DNA from: Paludibacteraceae bacterium
GTDB taxonomy: Bacteria; Bacteroidota; Bacteroidia; Bacteroidales; Paludibacteraceae
Direction of reading: 5' to 3'
DNA length: 64,000 nucleotides
Assembly: GCA_024401475.1 (NCBI GenBank)
Contig: JAKSKZ010000014.1
Coordinates: 1-64,000, forward strand
The stretch's first letter is position 1. The number at the start of each line of letters is the position of its first letter. The position numbers and the translations under genes were made by a program. Positions 32,883-41,518 of this stretch are shown piece by piece. The notes under the pieces are model-generated. The model saw only the letters and a program-made list of their open reading frames with translations, did not search any database and had not been told where the DNA came from.

Positions 32883-33347
32883 TTATAGTTCCAATATTGG
32901 ATAGTCGGTGTCGTAAAAATCAGTGAGTTCATTGATTTTTAGAACCAAATTCTTTATTTGGTGCGTATGGGCTTTGTTGCATAAAAATATGCCGGACATG
33001 TCGCCAAATGGAATACATACGGCACCTACTTGGGTTGTTTTGAGAATTTCCATTAGGGCTTCTTTGTCAAAAATTTCGTCTCCTTGATATTGAGAGTCTT
33101 CGTAAAGAGGAAAGTTCAGCCTTTGGGCGACATTGTTATAGTTGAATATCACATCTTCCATTTCGAGTTTCCATTCGGAAGCGAAGCAGAAATCATCATT
33201 GCATAGCCTGTCGAAAATCTCAATGACGATATCCTCCTCCTCAACATCTTTAAAATCAATAGCATTTAATGTGTCGTTGATCAATGGAGTATCAAATCCG
33301 GAGAGTGATAGAATCTCGGAAAAAAGCCTAATTAATTCGTCTTTCAT
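32883..33347 (-). CDS. Hypothetical acidic protein (154 aa)
   Basis: An acidic, soluble protein without signal peptide. The part FASEWKLEMEDVIFNYNNVAQRL near residue 55 recalls the DUF6630 pattern, but the resemblance is weak. It converges with the EptA gene (21 bases between stops). The upstream region has a near-consensus -7 box (TAACTTCG). No function can be offered. Confidence 0.65.
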   Translation of the reverse strand: MKDELIRLFSEILSLSGFDTPLINDTLNAIDFKDVEEEDIVIEIFDRLCNDDFCFASEWKLEMEDVIFNYNNVAQRLNFPLYEDSQYQGDEIFDKEALMEILKTTQVGAVCIPFGDMSGIFLCNKAHTHQIKNLVLKINELTDFYDTDYPILEL

Positions 33348-33542
33348 GTTTGTTGTTTTTTAGAACTTTGCGAAGTTAGGAATTTGTGGGAAAATAGTGG
33401 TGTCCGCTAAACATTTTTGAACAGACAAAAAATGGTTTGCCAACATAAATTCCCGACGGGATAGAATACGTTTTGTTATGCGGTTGTTTTTTGTGTTTGG
33501 CGGACAGCAATGGTTGGAAAACGACTCTTCTGAAATATAGAG

Positions 33543-33574
33543 GAGGGAGTTTGGAACTTGCCAAACTCCCTCCT
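33543..33574 (-). terminator. Terminator of the 717-residue gene
   Basis: A perfect 13-bp stem (33543-33555 with 33562-33574) and 6-base loop, 26 bases past the stop at 33600. A T-rich stretch on the minus strand is weak; on the plus strand TTGTTTA follows. Confidence 0.75.
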
Positions 33575-33599
33575 TGTTTATTGAATAGTTCTTTTTACC

Positions 33600-35753
33600 T
33601 TAGTCATTAGAATTGACGAAGTCGGCAAAATAAGAGCATTTTGTAACTGCTACCTTGTGGAAATTCGTATGCTTTAATTCGTTCAACATCTCAAAGTAAC
33701 TTGGCGTTTTCTCGCCCTCTTCTGCTCCGTTTTGAGGGGAGTAGCGTCCTCCGATTGTTTTGGCCAAACCGAAGAGGATGTGAGCCTTCAACTCGTCGTC
33801 TGTTGCCTTCTTCAACGCTTTGGTATAGTAGAACGCAGCAATAGTAGGAAATTCGCTGTTGAAGTAGAATTGGTTGCGGTAGTAGCCCTCGTGACTGAAA
33901 TTATAGTAGAAATTACCGATGAGGAAGCTTGCTTTGGCCGCTTGGTCACCACTGCCTTCTGATAGTTTATAGAGCTTGTTCAGATGATCCAGAGCTTCTT
34001 TCATGGTTATGTTTACGAAAGATGCTTTGTCCATTATTTCTGTTACATAGTCTGTGTAGAAGGTGTTGTAATCTTCATCTACATCATTGTAGATGATGTG
34101 AGCAACAGTGTAGCCAAGTGCATATTTCGAGTGAATCCTGAATTCAGAATCTTTATCCTCGTTCAACAACGGATAAGCGGAAGCAATGTTTCCTTCGTAG
34201 AAGTAGGCCATGGCTAAATTGTTGTTCAGCATTTTCATGTCCACATTCTCACCAAGCAACCATTTTTCGAATGGGCTTTTGTTAGATTTTTTGGCAAGTG
34301 CGATGATTTCCTCCCAGATTAGTCGGTTGGGGGTGTCGTTGTAATTAACTCCTCTTGCCAAAGCCTCTTTCCCTTTTGCGTTGATTTCTTGGAAACGGTG
34401 AGCTAAGATCTGACGAACTGTGTTGTTGTCAAACGTTTTTTCGTGGCTCTTGAATGCCGAATTGATGTTAATGTCTGTCAACACGGTAGGTTCGTTAATG
34501 TCGATGATGGTAGCCAACAACTCCTTTTGCTCTTTCAAAAGGTCGCTTTGAGGGTTGACTTTTCCTAATGAACTTTTGGCCTTTCCGTAGTCCAAACAGA
34601 AGGTTTGAAGGAAGGCTGTTGCCAAATTCCAAAAATCTTTGTTTTGCGTTTTTTGAGCTTGGCTCTCTGCTAATTGGATGGCTTTGTCGATGTTTCGGAA
34701 ATGGGTGCGGGCTGTGTTTTTAAATTCTCCGTACCAACAGAAAACGTTATCCTCAACTTCGGAAATGAAGCGAGACATTAGCACTTTTGCTTGCGGTGCG
34801 TTCGGATTGATGTTGATGATTTTCTCCAACTCGTTGATAGGATTGTTGAAGTTATTGTAGGCCAATATGAAATAGAGGTTGCAAACATCATCTCCCTTGG
34901 TGTTACGGAGCATCTTCTCTGCTTCTGGCAATACATGGCTGTAGTGAAGCGATTTGAACGCAGAGAACTTCATGTCTTTTGATTCGGAGAAGACTTTCAA
35001 GAAATCAGCTATGGCTTGTCTGTCTCTTCCTGTTGACGTTTTACAGTCATAGCAGTTAAGTAGGGCGCCCGCTTTTTGACTCAATGCGTAGTAGTAAACT
35101 TCAGGTTTGTGGTTTAATGACTCCACATATTTTTCGAAGTATTGGACTGCCTCTTGGTTGTGTCCTTTGTAATGTGCAAGACGAACGATTTGGTAACCAT
35201 ATCTAATCTTCAAGTCTTTATCAGTTTGAGCCTCACAGGCATTGATGAGGTTTTCTATCGTCTCGTCGTATTCCAACTCGTCCAAAGGTTTCTTAAGATA
35301 GCGGTAACGCCATATGTCATATTCATCCTCATTTTGAGTGTCCATGTATGGCTCAAGATGTTTTGCATAGGCGAGATAGGTAAGCCCGGCCTTTTTTGCT
35401 TTGCAGAAGTTCTTGTCTGCAAACTTTAACTTTGGATCCACCGCTTTGCCCGATTGTAGCAATTGGTCGATAGAAGTTTTGGATGCTTTGTTGACCAAAT
35501 AGCAAGCCTCCTCGGGCGTGATGCCGAAGTAATTAGCCCAGTCTTTGCAGTTTTGACTATAGCTTCTCTCCGAACCGTAGCAGAAGCTGCCAGTTCTAAG
35601 AAATGGCGTATATCCAGGGTCTTCTATGATCTCTTGGTTAAAAATCTTTTTTGAATAAAAAGTATCATAATCATCATCCCATCCACCACAAGCGGATGCT
35701 TGTCCGTAGAATAGGGCAGACAATGAAAATGCGTATAATAATTGTTTTATCAT
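33600..35753 (-). CDS. Secreted TPR-like protein of unknown function (717 aa)
   Basis: A signal peptide (MIKQLLYAFSLSALFYGQ, cleaved near ASAC) is followed by CGGWDDDYDTFYSKKIF and a long alpha-helical region. Weak TPR-type pairs are visible (TLIGNFYYN..., IAAFYYTKALKKATDDELKA). Conserved-looking cysteines occur early (CYGSERSYSQNCKDWANYFG). No family name is recognised. It follows a lipoprotein gene by 1-7 bases and two chromate-transporter halves further up, and ends the four-gene operon. The ATG at 35753 or 35759 may be used. Confidence 0.7.
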   Translation of the reverse strand: MIKQLLYAFSLSALFYGQASACGGWDDDYDTFYSKKIFNQEIIEDPGYTPFLRTGSFCYGSERSYSQNCKDWANYFGITPEEACYLVNKASKTSIDQLLQSGKAVDPKLKFADKNFCKAKKAGLTYLAYAKHLEPYMDTQNEDEYDIWRYRYLKKPLDELEYDETIENLINACEAQTDKDLKIRYGYQIVRLAHYKGHNQEAVQYFEKYVESLNHKPEVYYYALSQKAGALLNCYDCKTSTGRDRQAIADFLKVFSESKDMKFSAFKSLHYSHVLPEAEKMLRNTKGDDVCNLYFILAYNNFNNPINELEKIININPNAPQAKVLMSRFISEVEDNVFCWYGEFKNTARTHFRNIDKAIQLAESQAQKTQNKDFWNLATAFLQTFCLDYGKAKSSLGKVNPQSDLLKEQKELLATIIDINEPTVLTDININSAFKSHEKTFDNNTVRQILAHRFQEINAKGKEALARGVNYNDTPNRLIWEEIIALAKKSNKSPFEKWLLGENVDMKMLNNNLAMAYFYEGNIASAYPLLNEDKDSEFRIHSKYALGYTVAHIIYNDVDEDYNTFYTDYVTEIMDKASFVNITMKEALDHLNKLYKLSEGSGDQAAKASFLIGNFYYNFSHEGYYRNQFYFNSEFPTIAAFYYTKALKKATDDELKAHILFGLAKTIGGRYSPQNGAEEGEKTPSYFEMLNELKHTNFHKVAVTKCSYFADFVNSND

Positions 35754-35760
35754 AATCATC

Positions 35761-36780
35761 TTAATTTAAGTCGTTGATAGTAAATCTTTTTAAGAAGCCC
35801 TTGCTCAAGTGATAGTAAACGATATTGTATTCGCCGTTGATTTTATCGTCCAAATAATTTTTGGCGTCTCTTAGAAGGTCTGGGGTGATCTCTTCAATCT
35901 CGATGGTGAAATCTTTATTGATGTAGAGACCGTTGATGAAGCAATCCTCCAACACCTTGTATTTGTTGCCCGACATTTTCTTGAATCCTTCATTCTCAAC
36001 GTCGCTTTTTGAAATTCCGTTGAGCAATTTGATTTTCCCATTGTGGTTGGTCACCACGCCCCAAGAGAAGAGAGGAAGAGCGTAGTCTAATGGCAGTGGG
36101 TAAGTATTCAAGTTTTTAGTGTAATTCTTCAACAACTTGATGTCGAGGATTGAGTTGGACTCTTCGCCTCCGCGAGGGTCTGATGTTGCGTAGCACATCA
36201 AATATCCTTTCTTTACAGGAGGAACTCCCATGGTTTCAACATCTTTCACTTGGTGAAGTCGAATGGTGCTGGAAACCTCTTTCTCTTGCAACTCTGCGAT
36301 GGTTTTCAAAAAGTGGAAGTAGTTGTCTTTGGTGCTTTGCGTCCAGTCGCAATCAATTTGAACCTCGTCGTAATTGGGTGTATTCGAACCATAGCTCGTG
36401 ATTTCATGGATAAGTGAACTGACATGGTAGGCAATGTTGTCCACCTTGTTGGAGTCGATTCCTTCAAATACTTCGTTCATGACAAATACGACAGGGACGA
36501 ACTTCACGGAATCGGCATACAAAAGATTGGTGTCGATAGGCATAAGCTCGTCGGTTGGCATGACTCTGCCATTTTTTTTGACTACGTCGAAAAGGTGTAG
36601 ATAAACCTTTTGACATTCCAACTCTCTTGTGACTTCTCTCATCTCTTCATCCACATTGAAGGAGGATTTCCAATGATAGAAACTAATGTTGTGCTTTTGT
36701 TTCCACTCTGTCTTAGAACAGGATGCAAAACAAAAGAACAGGCTTGCTGCTATGAGCAGTTTCTCTAATGATTTAAGCAT
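35761..36780 (-). CDS. Lipoprotein with possible TIM-barrel (glycosidase-like) domain
   Basis: A 339-residue protein with a lipobox FASC (Cys21). The rest has strand/helix alternation, with KVYLHLFDVV, KFVPVVFVMNEVFEGI, NYDEVQIDCDWTQSTKDNYF and KGYLMCYATSDPRGG at spacings that fit a (beta/alpha) barrel. The block VQIDCDWTQST recalls the substrate-site motif of the DUF3142 group of predicted glycoside hydrolases, but this is inference. The ATG at 36780 is preferred over a TTG at 36786. It sits 33 bases after a chromate-transporter gene and just before the 717-residue secreted gene. Confidence 0.6.
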   Translation of the reverse strand: MLKSLEKLLIAASLFFCFASCSKTEWKQKHNISFYHWKSSFNVDEEMREVTRELECQKVYLHLFDVVKKNGRVMPTDELMPIDTNLLYADSVKFVPVVFVMNEVFEGIDSNKVDNIAYHVSSLIHEITSYGSNTPNYDEVQIDCDWTQSTKDNYFHFLKTIAELQEKEVSSTIRLHQVKDVETMGVPPVKKGYLMCYATSDPRGGEESNSILDIKLLKNYTKNLNTYPLPLDYALPLFSWGVVTNHNGKIKLLNGISKSDVENEGFKKMSGNKYKVLEDCFINGLYINKDFTIEIEEITPDLLRDAKNYLDDKINGEYNIVYYHLSKGFLKRFTINDLN

Positions 36781-36819
36781 GTTCAATTAATTTGGTTTGA
36801 TATATTTGTGTTTTTTTGA

Positions 36820-37359
36820 TTAGTACAAGAAGAAACCTACCATACCTGCTATGGAAATCAGCATCATCGGATTTATCTTGAAAAAGAATGTTGCGATGAA
36901 AGTGACTGCGCAGATAATTATGCTGATGTTGTTCTCTCCGATGCCGGCGTCACAGAAATTTTCCCTCGTCATCATAATCAATGCTGCGGAGAGGATGAGA
37001 CCGGCAATGGCGGGCTTCAGACTGGCGAGTATAGAGTTGATGGTCGGATTGCCTTTCGTTTTGAAAAGGAATCGGATGACGAAGTACATCATGATGATGG
37101 ACGGCAGGCAAAGCGCAATGGTGGCAATGGTGGCACCTACCAGACCTCCTACATTATAGCCTACATAGGTGGCTGTATTGATGGAAATAGGTCCAGGAGT
37201 CATCTGCGAAATGGCGAGCACGTCGGCAAATGTCTGGGAATTCATCCATTGATGGTTGTTGACAACTTCGTCTTGAATCAGCGAAATCATGGCATAGCCG
37301 CCACCAAAACCGAAAACACCGATTTTGAAAAACACAAAAGCAAGATATATTAGTTCCAT
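36820..37359 (-). CDS. Chromate transporter half (second subunit)
   Basis: A 179-residue CHR-family membrane protein with the signature FKIGVFGFGGGYAMISLIQDE near residue 9 and TPGPISINTATYVGYNVGG. Short CHR proteins work as paired halves and extrude chromate or related oxyanions, although some may transport other ions. The start at 37359 overlaps the stop of the first half by 1 base (TAATG). Longer upstream starts are rejected because they run through the neighbouring gene. Confidence 0.92.
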   Translation of the reverse strand: MELIYLAFVFFKIGVFGFGGGYAMISLIQDEVVNNHQWMNSQTFADVLAISQMTPGPISINTATYVGYNVGGLVGATIATIALCLPSIIMMYFVIRFLFKTKGNPTINSILASLKPAIAGLILSAALIMMTRENFCDAGIGENNISIIICAVTFIATFFFKINPMMLISIAGMVGFFLY

Positions 37360-37889
37360 TATTTGATCCTCCTGATTATTTGACCGCCAACAGCGGCTAC
37401 GATAATGATGTAGATGGGTGATACATTGCATTGCCAAATGAGCAATGCCGCCACGATTGGAATGAACATTGTCTTCCATGTTAACTTGGCTGACTTGATC
37501 ATTTGGATTGACGGAGCTAAAATCAATGCTACCACGCAAGGACGAATGCCTTTGAATATGCGTTCGACGATTTCATTGTCTTTAAACTCAACGAAGAACA
37601 TGGCGATGAGTATGATGATGCAAAAAGAGGGTAGTCCGGCACCTAACATGGCCGCAAAAGCTCCAGCTTTGCCTTTTATTTTGTAACCAACATAAAGGGC
37701 CGTGTTGATGGCAAAAACGCCAGGTAATGTTTGTACAATGGTGATCATATCCCAAAATTCATCTTCGGAAATCCATTTTTTTCGTTCGACGATGGCTTGC
37801 TTCACCATTCCGAGCATGGCATATCCGCCACCTAACGTAAATGCTCCGATGTTCAGAAATATTCTGAACAATTGAAAACATATCATCAT
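37359..37889 (-). CDS. Chromate transporter half (first subunit)
   Basis: A 176-residue CHR-family membrane protein with FLNIGAFTLGGGYAMLGMVKQ near residue 9, QTLPGVFAINTALYVGYKI and several membrane helices. It is co-translated with the second half. First gene of a four-gene operon (chr halves, lipoprotein, 717-residue protein). A -7 box on the minus strand is at 37974-37981. Confidence 0.92.
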   Translation of the reverse strand: MMICFQLFRIFLNIGAFTLGGGYAMLGMVKQAIVERKKWISEDEFWDMITIVQTLPGVFAINTALYVGYKIKGKAGAFAAMLGAGLPSFCIIILIAMFFVEFKDNEIVERIFKGIRPCVVALILAPSIQMIKSAKLTWKTMFIPIVAALLIWQCNVSPIYIIIVAAVGGQIIRRIK

Positions 37890-37973
37890 GATTAATTAAT
37901 GTTTTAGTGTCTTTTGTTCTTGTTGTATTAAGAATATAAAATTCTGATTATCTATATCCAATGAATTATAGTG

Positions 37974-37981
37974 CAAAAGTA
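37974..37981 (-). promoter_or_regulatory. Likely -7 box of the chromate-transporter operon
   Basis: TACTTTTG on the minus strand, 85 bases before the ATG at 37889. No clear -33 box. Confidence 0.55.
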
Positions 37982-38074
37982 CGATTTTTTTTGTTAGCGA
38001 CCTTTTTTTGCCTCTTATAGACTCAAAAAAGTGAAAAAAAGCCTTTTTTTATGTTTTATAATATATTTTAATAT

Positions 38075-38105
38075 TTTGATGTATAGAAAATATTACGGAA
38101 TTTTG
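38075..38105 (+). promoter_or_regulatory. Possible promoter of the second candidate sRNA
   Basis: TTTG at 38075-38078, 19 bases, then GAATTTTG at 38098-38105, a 7-of-8 match to a -7 box. A transcript would start near 38112. Confidence 0.4.
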
Positions 38106-38111
38106 CATCCG

Positions 38112-38190
38112 TTTAGATGAATCTAATTTTCCGACCTTTTAATAATACCATTTTAATACACAAAAGAGGCTGTTCTGGCCTCTTTTTTTG
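38112..38190 (+). ncRNA. Candidate short sRNA upstream of mnmA
   Basis: No protein gene lies between 37890 and 38289. A possible promoter (38075-38105) and an intrinsic terminator (38165-38190) define an RNA of about 78 bases. The mnmA promoter lies separately at 38240-38272, so this terminator does not belong to a called gene. Confidence 0.35.
38165..38190 (+). terminator. Orphan intrinsic terminator before mnmA
   Basis: A 6-bp stem (38165-38170 with 38178-38183), 7-base loop and seven T after it on the plus strand. No plus-strand gene lies upstream. Confidence 0.75.
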
Positions 38191-38239
38191 TTGCCCAAAG
38201 TAGAGAAGCCTCTCTAATGATTTATTTCGGGCGGTGTTC

Positions 38240-38272
38240 TTTGTTTTTGCAAACGGAAAATCTCTATCTTTG
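38240..38272 (+). promoter_or_regulatory. Promoter of mnmA
   Basis: TTTG at 38240-38243, 21 bases, then TATCTTTG at 38265-38272. The ATG at 38289 is 17 bases further, so the leader is very short. Confidence 0.75.
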
Positions 38273-38288
38273 TGGAAAATAAATAACA

Positions 38289-39374
38289 ATGAGCAAGGGA
38301 AAAGTATTGATGGCAATGAGCGGAGGCATAGACAGCACTATGTCGGCCATTCTGCTGCAAGAACAGGGCTATGAATTGGTGGGAGTGACCTATCGTGCAT
38401 GGGATAGCATGAAAGAGAGTTGTCTTGCTAAAGAAAAAGGTTGCTGTACGATTGATGCCATTATGGAGGCGAAACGAATGGCGGAGAGCCTTGGATTTGA
38501 ACATCATATCATAGATTTTAGGGAAAACTTCCGTGAACTCGTCATACAAAATTTCATTGATGAGTATATGAATGGACGTACACCTAACCCTTGCGTCCTT
38601 TGTAATGCTACGATCAAGTGGGGCAAACTTATAGAAGTGGCCGACCAGTTCGGTTGCGATTTCATTGCCACTGGTCACTATGCTCAGATAAAGGAGGAGA
38701 ATGGACACCGTTATCTTTGTGCGGCGGCTGATACGCATAAGGATCAGACCTATTTCCTTTGGAAAATTCGTGAAGAGTATTTGGCTCGAACGATTTTCCC
38801 GTTAGGCCAATATACGAAGTTGGAAGTTCGCCAAATGGCAAAGGATCGTGGGTATGAAAAACTTTCCACAAAGACGGAAAGCCAAGAGATTTGCTTCGTC
38901 CCAAACGATGATTATCGTGAATTTTTGAAAAATAATGTAGAAGACTTTGAACAAAAATGTGTTCCCGGCCATTTCGTAGATATGCAGGGCCGTAAGATAG
39001 GAATGCATCAAGGTTTCCAAAATTATACAATAGGCCAGCGTAAGGGTTTGCGTGTGGCTTTTGGCGAACCTCGTTATGTGGCAGGCATCAATGCTAAAAA
39101 GAACATTGTGAAATTAGGAGAACGTGACGATCTGTTGACTTCTACTTTGCACGCGATGGACTGCCAATTTACGGATTTGGAGGCTGTGCAGAAGAATCCT
39201 CAAGTCTATGCTCGCATTCGCTATAGGAGTCCAGCCACTTTGGCTACAGTGGAGACCGATGGAAAGAAAATGAAGCTCACTTTCGAAGAACCCGTTTGGG
39301 GCGTGACACCTGGTCAATCTGTCGTTTTGTATCAAGATGGGAAAGTCATAGGTGGCGGTGTGGTGAAAAAATGA
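38289..39374 (+). CDS. mnmA: tRNA-uridine 2-sulfurtransferase
   Basis: Thiolates U34 of Lys, Glu and Gln tRNAs in the cytoplasm. The 361-residue protein has the ATP P-loop AMSGGIDSTMSA (SGGxDS), the first catalytic Cys in NPCVLCN near residue 100, IATGHYAQ, KDQTYFL, and the second Cys in ESQEICFVPNDDY near 200. The tRNA-binding C-terminal barrel ends WGVTPGQSVVLY. It has its own promoter. Confidence 0.96.
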   Translation: MSKGKVLMAMSGGIDSTMSAILLQEQGYELVGVTYRAWDSMKESCLAKEKGCCTIDAIMEAKRMAESLGFEHHIIDFRENFRELVIQNFIDEYMNGRTPNPCVLCNATIKWGKLIEVADQFGCDFIATGHYAQIKEENGHRYLCAAADTHKDQTYFLWKIREEYLARTIFPLGQYTKLEVRQMAKDRGYEKLSTKTESQEICFVPNDDYREFLKNNVEDFEQKCVPGHFVDMQGRKIGMHQGFQNYTIGQRKGLRVAFGEPRYVAGINAKKNIVKLGERDDLLTSTLHAMDCQFTDLEAVQKNPQVYARIRYRSPATLATVETDGKKMKLTFEEPVWGVTPGQSVVLYQDGKVIGGGVVKK

Positions 39375-39474
39375 TTGTGTTCCTTGTCGGCGTATCTGTT
39401 TCGAGATTCCGATATTTGTAAGCAATATATTAGATTTTCAAATAGGGAAAGGCTCGTAGATATTAAATATTTAC

Positions 39475-39482
39475 TATTTTTG
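39475..39482 (+). promoter_or_regulatory. Likely -7 box of ftsY
   Basis: TATTTTTG 70 bases before the ATG at 39553. No clear -33 box. Confidence 0.5.
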
Positions 39483-39552
39483 CAATAGGTATCACAGTTT
39501 TAACTGAGCGTTTCGCTTTGAATAGGGCGCTGCGCATACTATTTATTTCAAT

Positions 39553-40506
39553 ATGGGATTATTCAGTTTCTTTACTAAAGAAAAGAAGGAGACCTTGGAC
39601 AAAGGTCTTGAAAAGACGAAGGAGAGTGTTTTCTCTAAAATCGCAAGAGTTGTGGCCGGAAAATCCAAGGTGGACGATGAGGTGCTTGACAACTTGGAGG
39701 AGGTGCTTGTTACTTCTGACGTTGGTGTGGAGACGACGCTACGAATTATCGACCGCATTGAGAAACGAGTAGCGAGAGATAAATATGTTGGTACCGATGA
39801 GTTGAACCGAATTTTGAAAGAGGAGATTGCCGCATTGTTGGAAGAGAACAACACAATGGATGGCGATGATTTCTCTTTGCCAGAATCTTCCGAGCCATAC
39901 GTGATTATGGTGGTTGGAGTGAATGGTGTAGGTAAAACCACTACCATTGGTAAATTAGCTTATCAGTTCCAAAAGGCTGGCAAAAAGGTCTATTTGGGAG
40001 CTGCCGACACCTTCCGTGCTGCCGCAGTTGAACAGTTGGTGATTTGGGGAGAACGTGTAGGTTGTCCAGTTATTAAGCAAAAAATGGGTTCGGATCCAGC
40101 CTCTGTGGCCTTTGACACACTATCGTCAGCAAAGGCGAATGGCGCAGATGTTGTTATTATAGATACGGCAGGTCGTTTGCACAATAAGGTGAATTTGATG
40201 AACGAGCTTTCTAAAATCAAGCAAGTGATGCAGAAGGTCATCCCTAATGCGCCACATGAGGTGCTTTTGGTCTTGGATGGTTCCACGGGCCAAAATGCTT
40301 TCGAGCAGGCTCGTCAATTTACGAAAGCAACGGACGTTACGTCACTGGCCATTACTAAACTCGATGGTACTGCCAAGGGTGGCGTGGTGATCGGTATCTC
40401 TGATCAGTTCAAGATTCCGGTGAAGTATATTGGAGTGGGTGAGGGCATCGACCACTTGCAAATCTTTAGAAAAAGAGAGTTTGTTGATTCTTTGTTTAAG
40501 TCATAG
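39553..40506 (+). CDS. ftsY: Signal recognition particle receptor FtsY
   Basis: SRP-receptor GTPase that docks ribosomes making membrane proteins at the Sec machinery. The 317-residue NG form has an N domain (about 1-95) and a G domain with GVNGVGKTTTIGKLA near residue 120, the DTFRAAAVEQL block, DTAGRLHNK, and TKLDGTAKGG. The acidic A domain of E. coli FtsY is absent. In Bacteroides the gene usually follows the DUF4295 gene; here it stands alone 37 kb away. Confidence 0.96.
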   Translation: MGLFSFFTKEKKETLDKGLEKTKESVFSKIARVVAGKSKVDDEVLDNLEEVLVTSDVGVETTLRIIDRIEKRVARDKYVGTDELNRILKEEIAALLEENNTMDGDDFSLPESSEPYVIMVVGVNGVGKTTTIGKLAYQFQKAGKKVYLGAADTFRAAAVEQLVIWGERVGCPVIKQKMGSDPASVAFDTLSSAKANGADVVIIDTAGRLHNKVNLMNELSKIKQVMQKVIPNAPHEVLLVLDGSTGQNAFEQARQFTKATDVTSLAITKLDGTAKGGVVIGISDQFKIPVKYIGVGEGIDHLQIFRKREFVDSLFKS

Positions 40507-40529
40507 AAAGGATCTTTGTGATAAAAGGG

Positions 40530-40557
40530 AGGGCGGAAATCTTTGGTTTTCCGCCCT
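40530..40557 (+). terminator. Terminator of ftsY
   Basis: A perfect 10-bp stem (40530-40539 with 40548-40557), 8-base loop and a T-rich tail. Confidence 0.85.
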
Positions 40558-40575
40558 TTACTTTTATATCTCTTG

Positions 40576-40860
40576 TTATATCTCTTGGGCAAACATCAAA
40601 TCTAATTCCTCTTGCGCGAAAGGACAAGGTTCGTGAAGCACTTTGGCATTTTGAAATTGTTTGCAAGCATTAGCAACTGAACTCTCTTCAAAACATTTGA
40701 AAAGTAACTCTTTTAGATTGTCTAATTTTGTGATGTCTTCGGCTTTGAACTTGCCATAGCTTGCGTAACTTTTCCCTTTTTCAGGTTGAATGTCATGATA
40801 ATAGAATGACCAGACTAAAAATCTCATGCCTACATCAGGCGTCATCAATATCTCTTGCAT
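40576..40860 (-). CDS. Hypothetical protein (94 aa)
   Basis: A small soluble protein without signal peptide (MQEILMTPDVGMRFLVWSFY). No family is recognised. It follows the GNAT acetyltransferase gene by 31 bases on the same strand and probably shares its transcript. It converges with ftsY. The coding call rests on its uninterrupted frame and its place in the operon. Confidence 0.6.
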   Translation of the reverse strand: MQEILMTPDVGMRFLVWSFYYHDIQPEKGKSYASYGKFKAEDITKLDNLKELLFKCFEESSVANACKQFQNAKVLHEPCPFAQEELDLMFAQEI

Positions 40861-40891
40861 GTTTTATAGTATAGTTTCGTGTTTTCTTTTT

Positions 40892-41347
40892 CTACAAGTC
40901 TTCCTCATAAAGTAAATAGTGGCTCTCTTTCATGCCCAAAGCATTGTATGTGGCTAACCCTTGTTGGTTGGTTCTGTCGACGTATAGCCTGACGCAACTC
41001 ACATTCGAAGAGATTGCCTCTTTCTTGACTTGCTCATACAAAGATCGGTAAGCTCCTTTCCGTCTAAATTCGGGACGAACGTACACACTTTGGATCCACC
41101 AATACCAGGCACAGCGCCAGTCGCTCCATTCTCGCGTGAGGAATAGTGATCCTATAATTGTTTCATCTTCCGACTTCACTACATAGTATATGCCTTTGTT
41201 TTCATCTTTCAGACCTTCAGAAACCCCTTTCACCACCAAGTTTTTCTCCAAGATTGTTCCTTCCGACTCTTGGGCCATGTCCAACTGAAACTGTGCTATT
41301 GTGTCAGCGTCTTCCAAATTAGCTCGCTCTACTTTCCATTTACTCAT
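40892..41347 (-). CDS. GNAT-family N-acetyltransferase
   Basis: A 151-residue acetyl-CoA-dependent acetyltransferase. The core has YYVVKSEDETIIGSLFLT, SVYVRPEFRRKGAYRSLYEQ (acetyl-CoA loop RRKGAY) and VRLYVDRTNQQGLATYNALGMK. The substrate is unknown. The start MSKWKVE at 41347 is chosen because the -7 box lies just upstream at 41374-41381; an in-frame ATG at 41386 would overlap it. Confidence 0.9.
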   Translation of the reverse strand: MSKWKVERANLEDADTIAQFQLDMAQESEGTILEKNLVVKGVSEGLKDENKGIYYVVKSEDETIIGSLFLTREWSDWRCAWYWWIQSVYVRPEFRRKGAYRSLYEQVKKEAISSNVSCVRLYVDRTNQQGLATYNALGMKESHYLLYEEDL

Positions 41348-41373
41348 AATGTTTTTTCGAATTATATTCAAAA

Positions 41374-41381
41374 CAAAGATA
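41374..41381 (-). promoter_or_regulatory. Likely -7 box of the GNAT gene
   Basis: TATCTTTG on the minus strand, 27 bases before the ATG at 41347. Confidence 0.55.
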
Positions 41382-41460
41382 ATCAATTGACTAAGTATTC
41401 TTCAATGTTCAGACGAAAAAGATTTTCTGGGGAACAAAAAGACATGGGGAATTGAATGAA

Positions 41461-41492
41461 AAAGCCGTAGCGAGTTAAATCACTACGGCTTT
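41461..41492 (-). terminator. Terminator of the porT gene
   Basis: A perfect 10-bp stem (41461-41470 with 41483-41492), 12-base loop, T-run on the minus strand. Confidence 0.85.
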
Positions 41493-41518
41493 GTATGTTT
41501 TGCTTTTCGAGTAATCTC

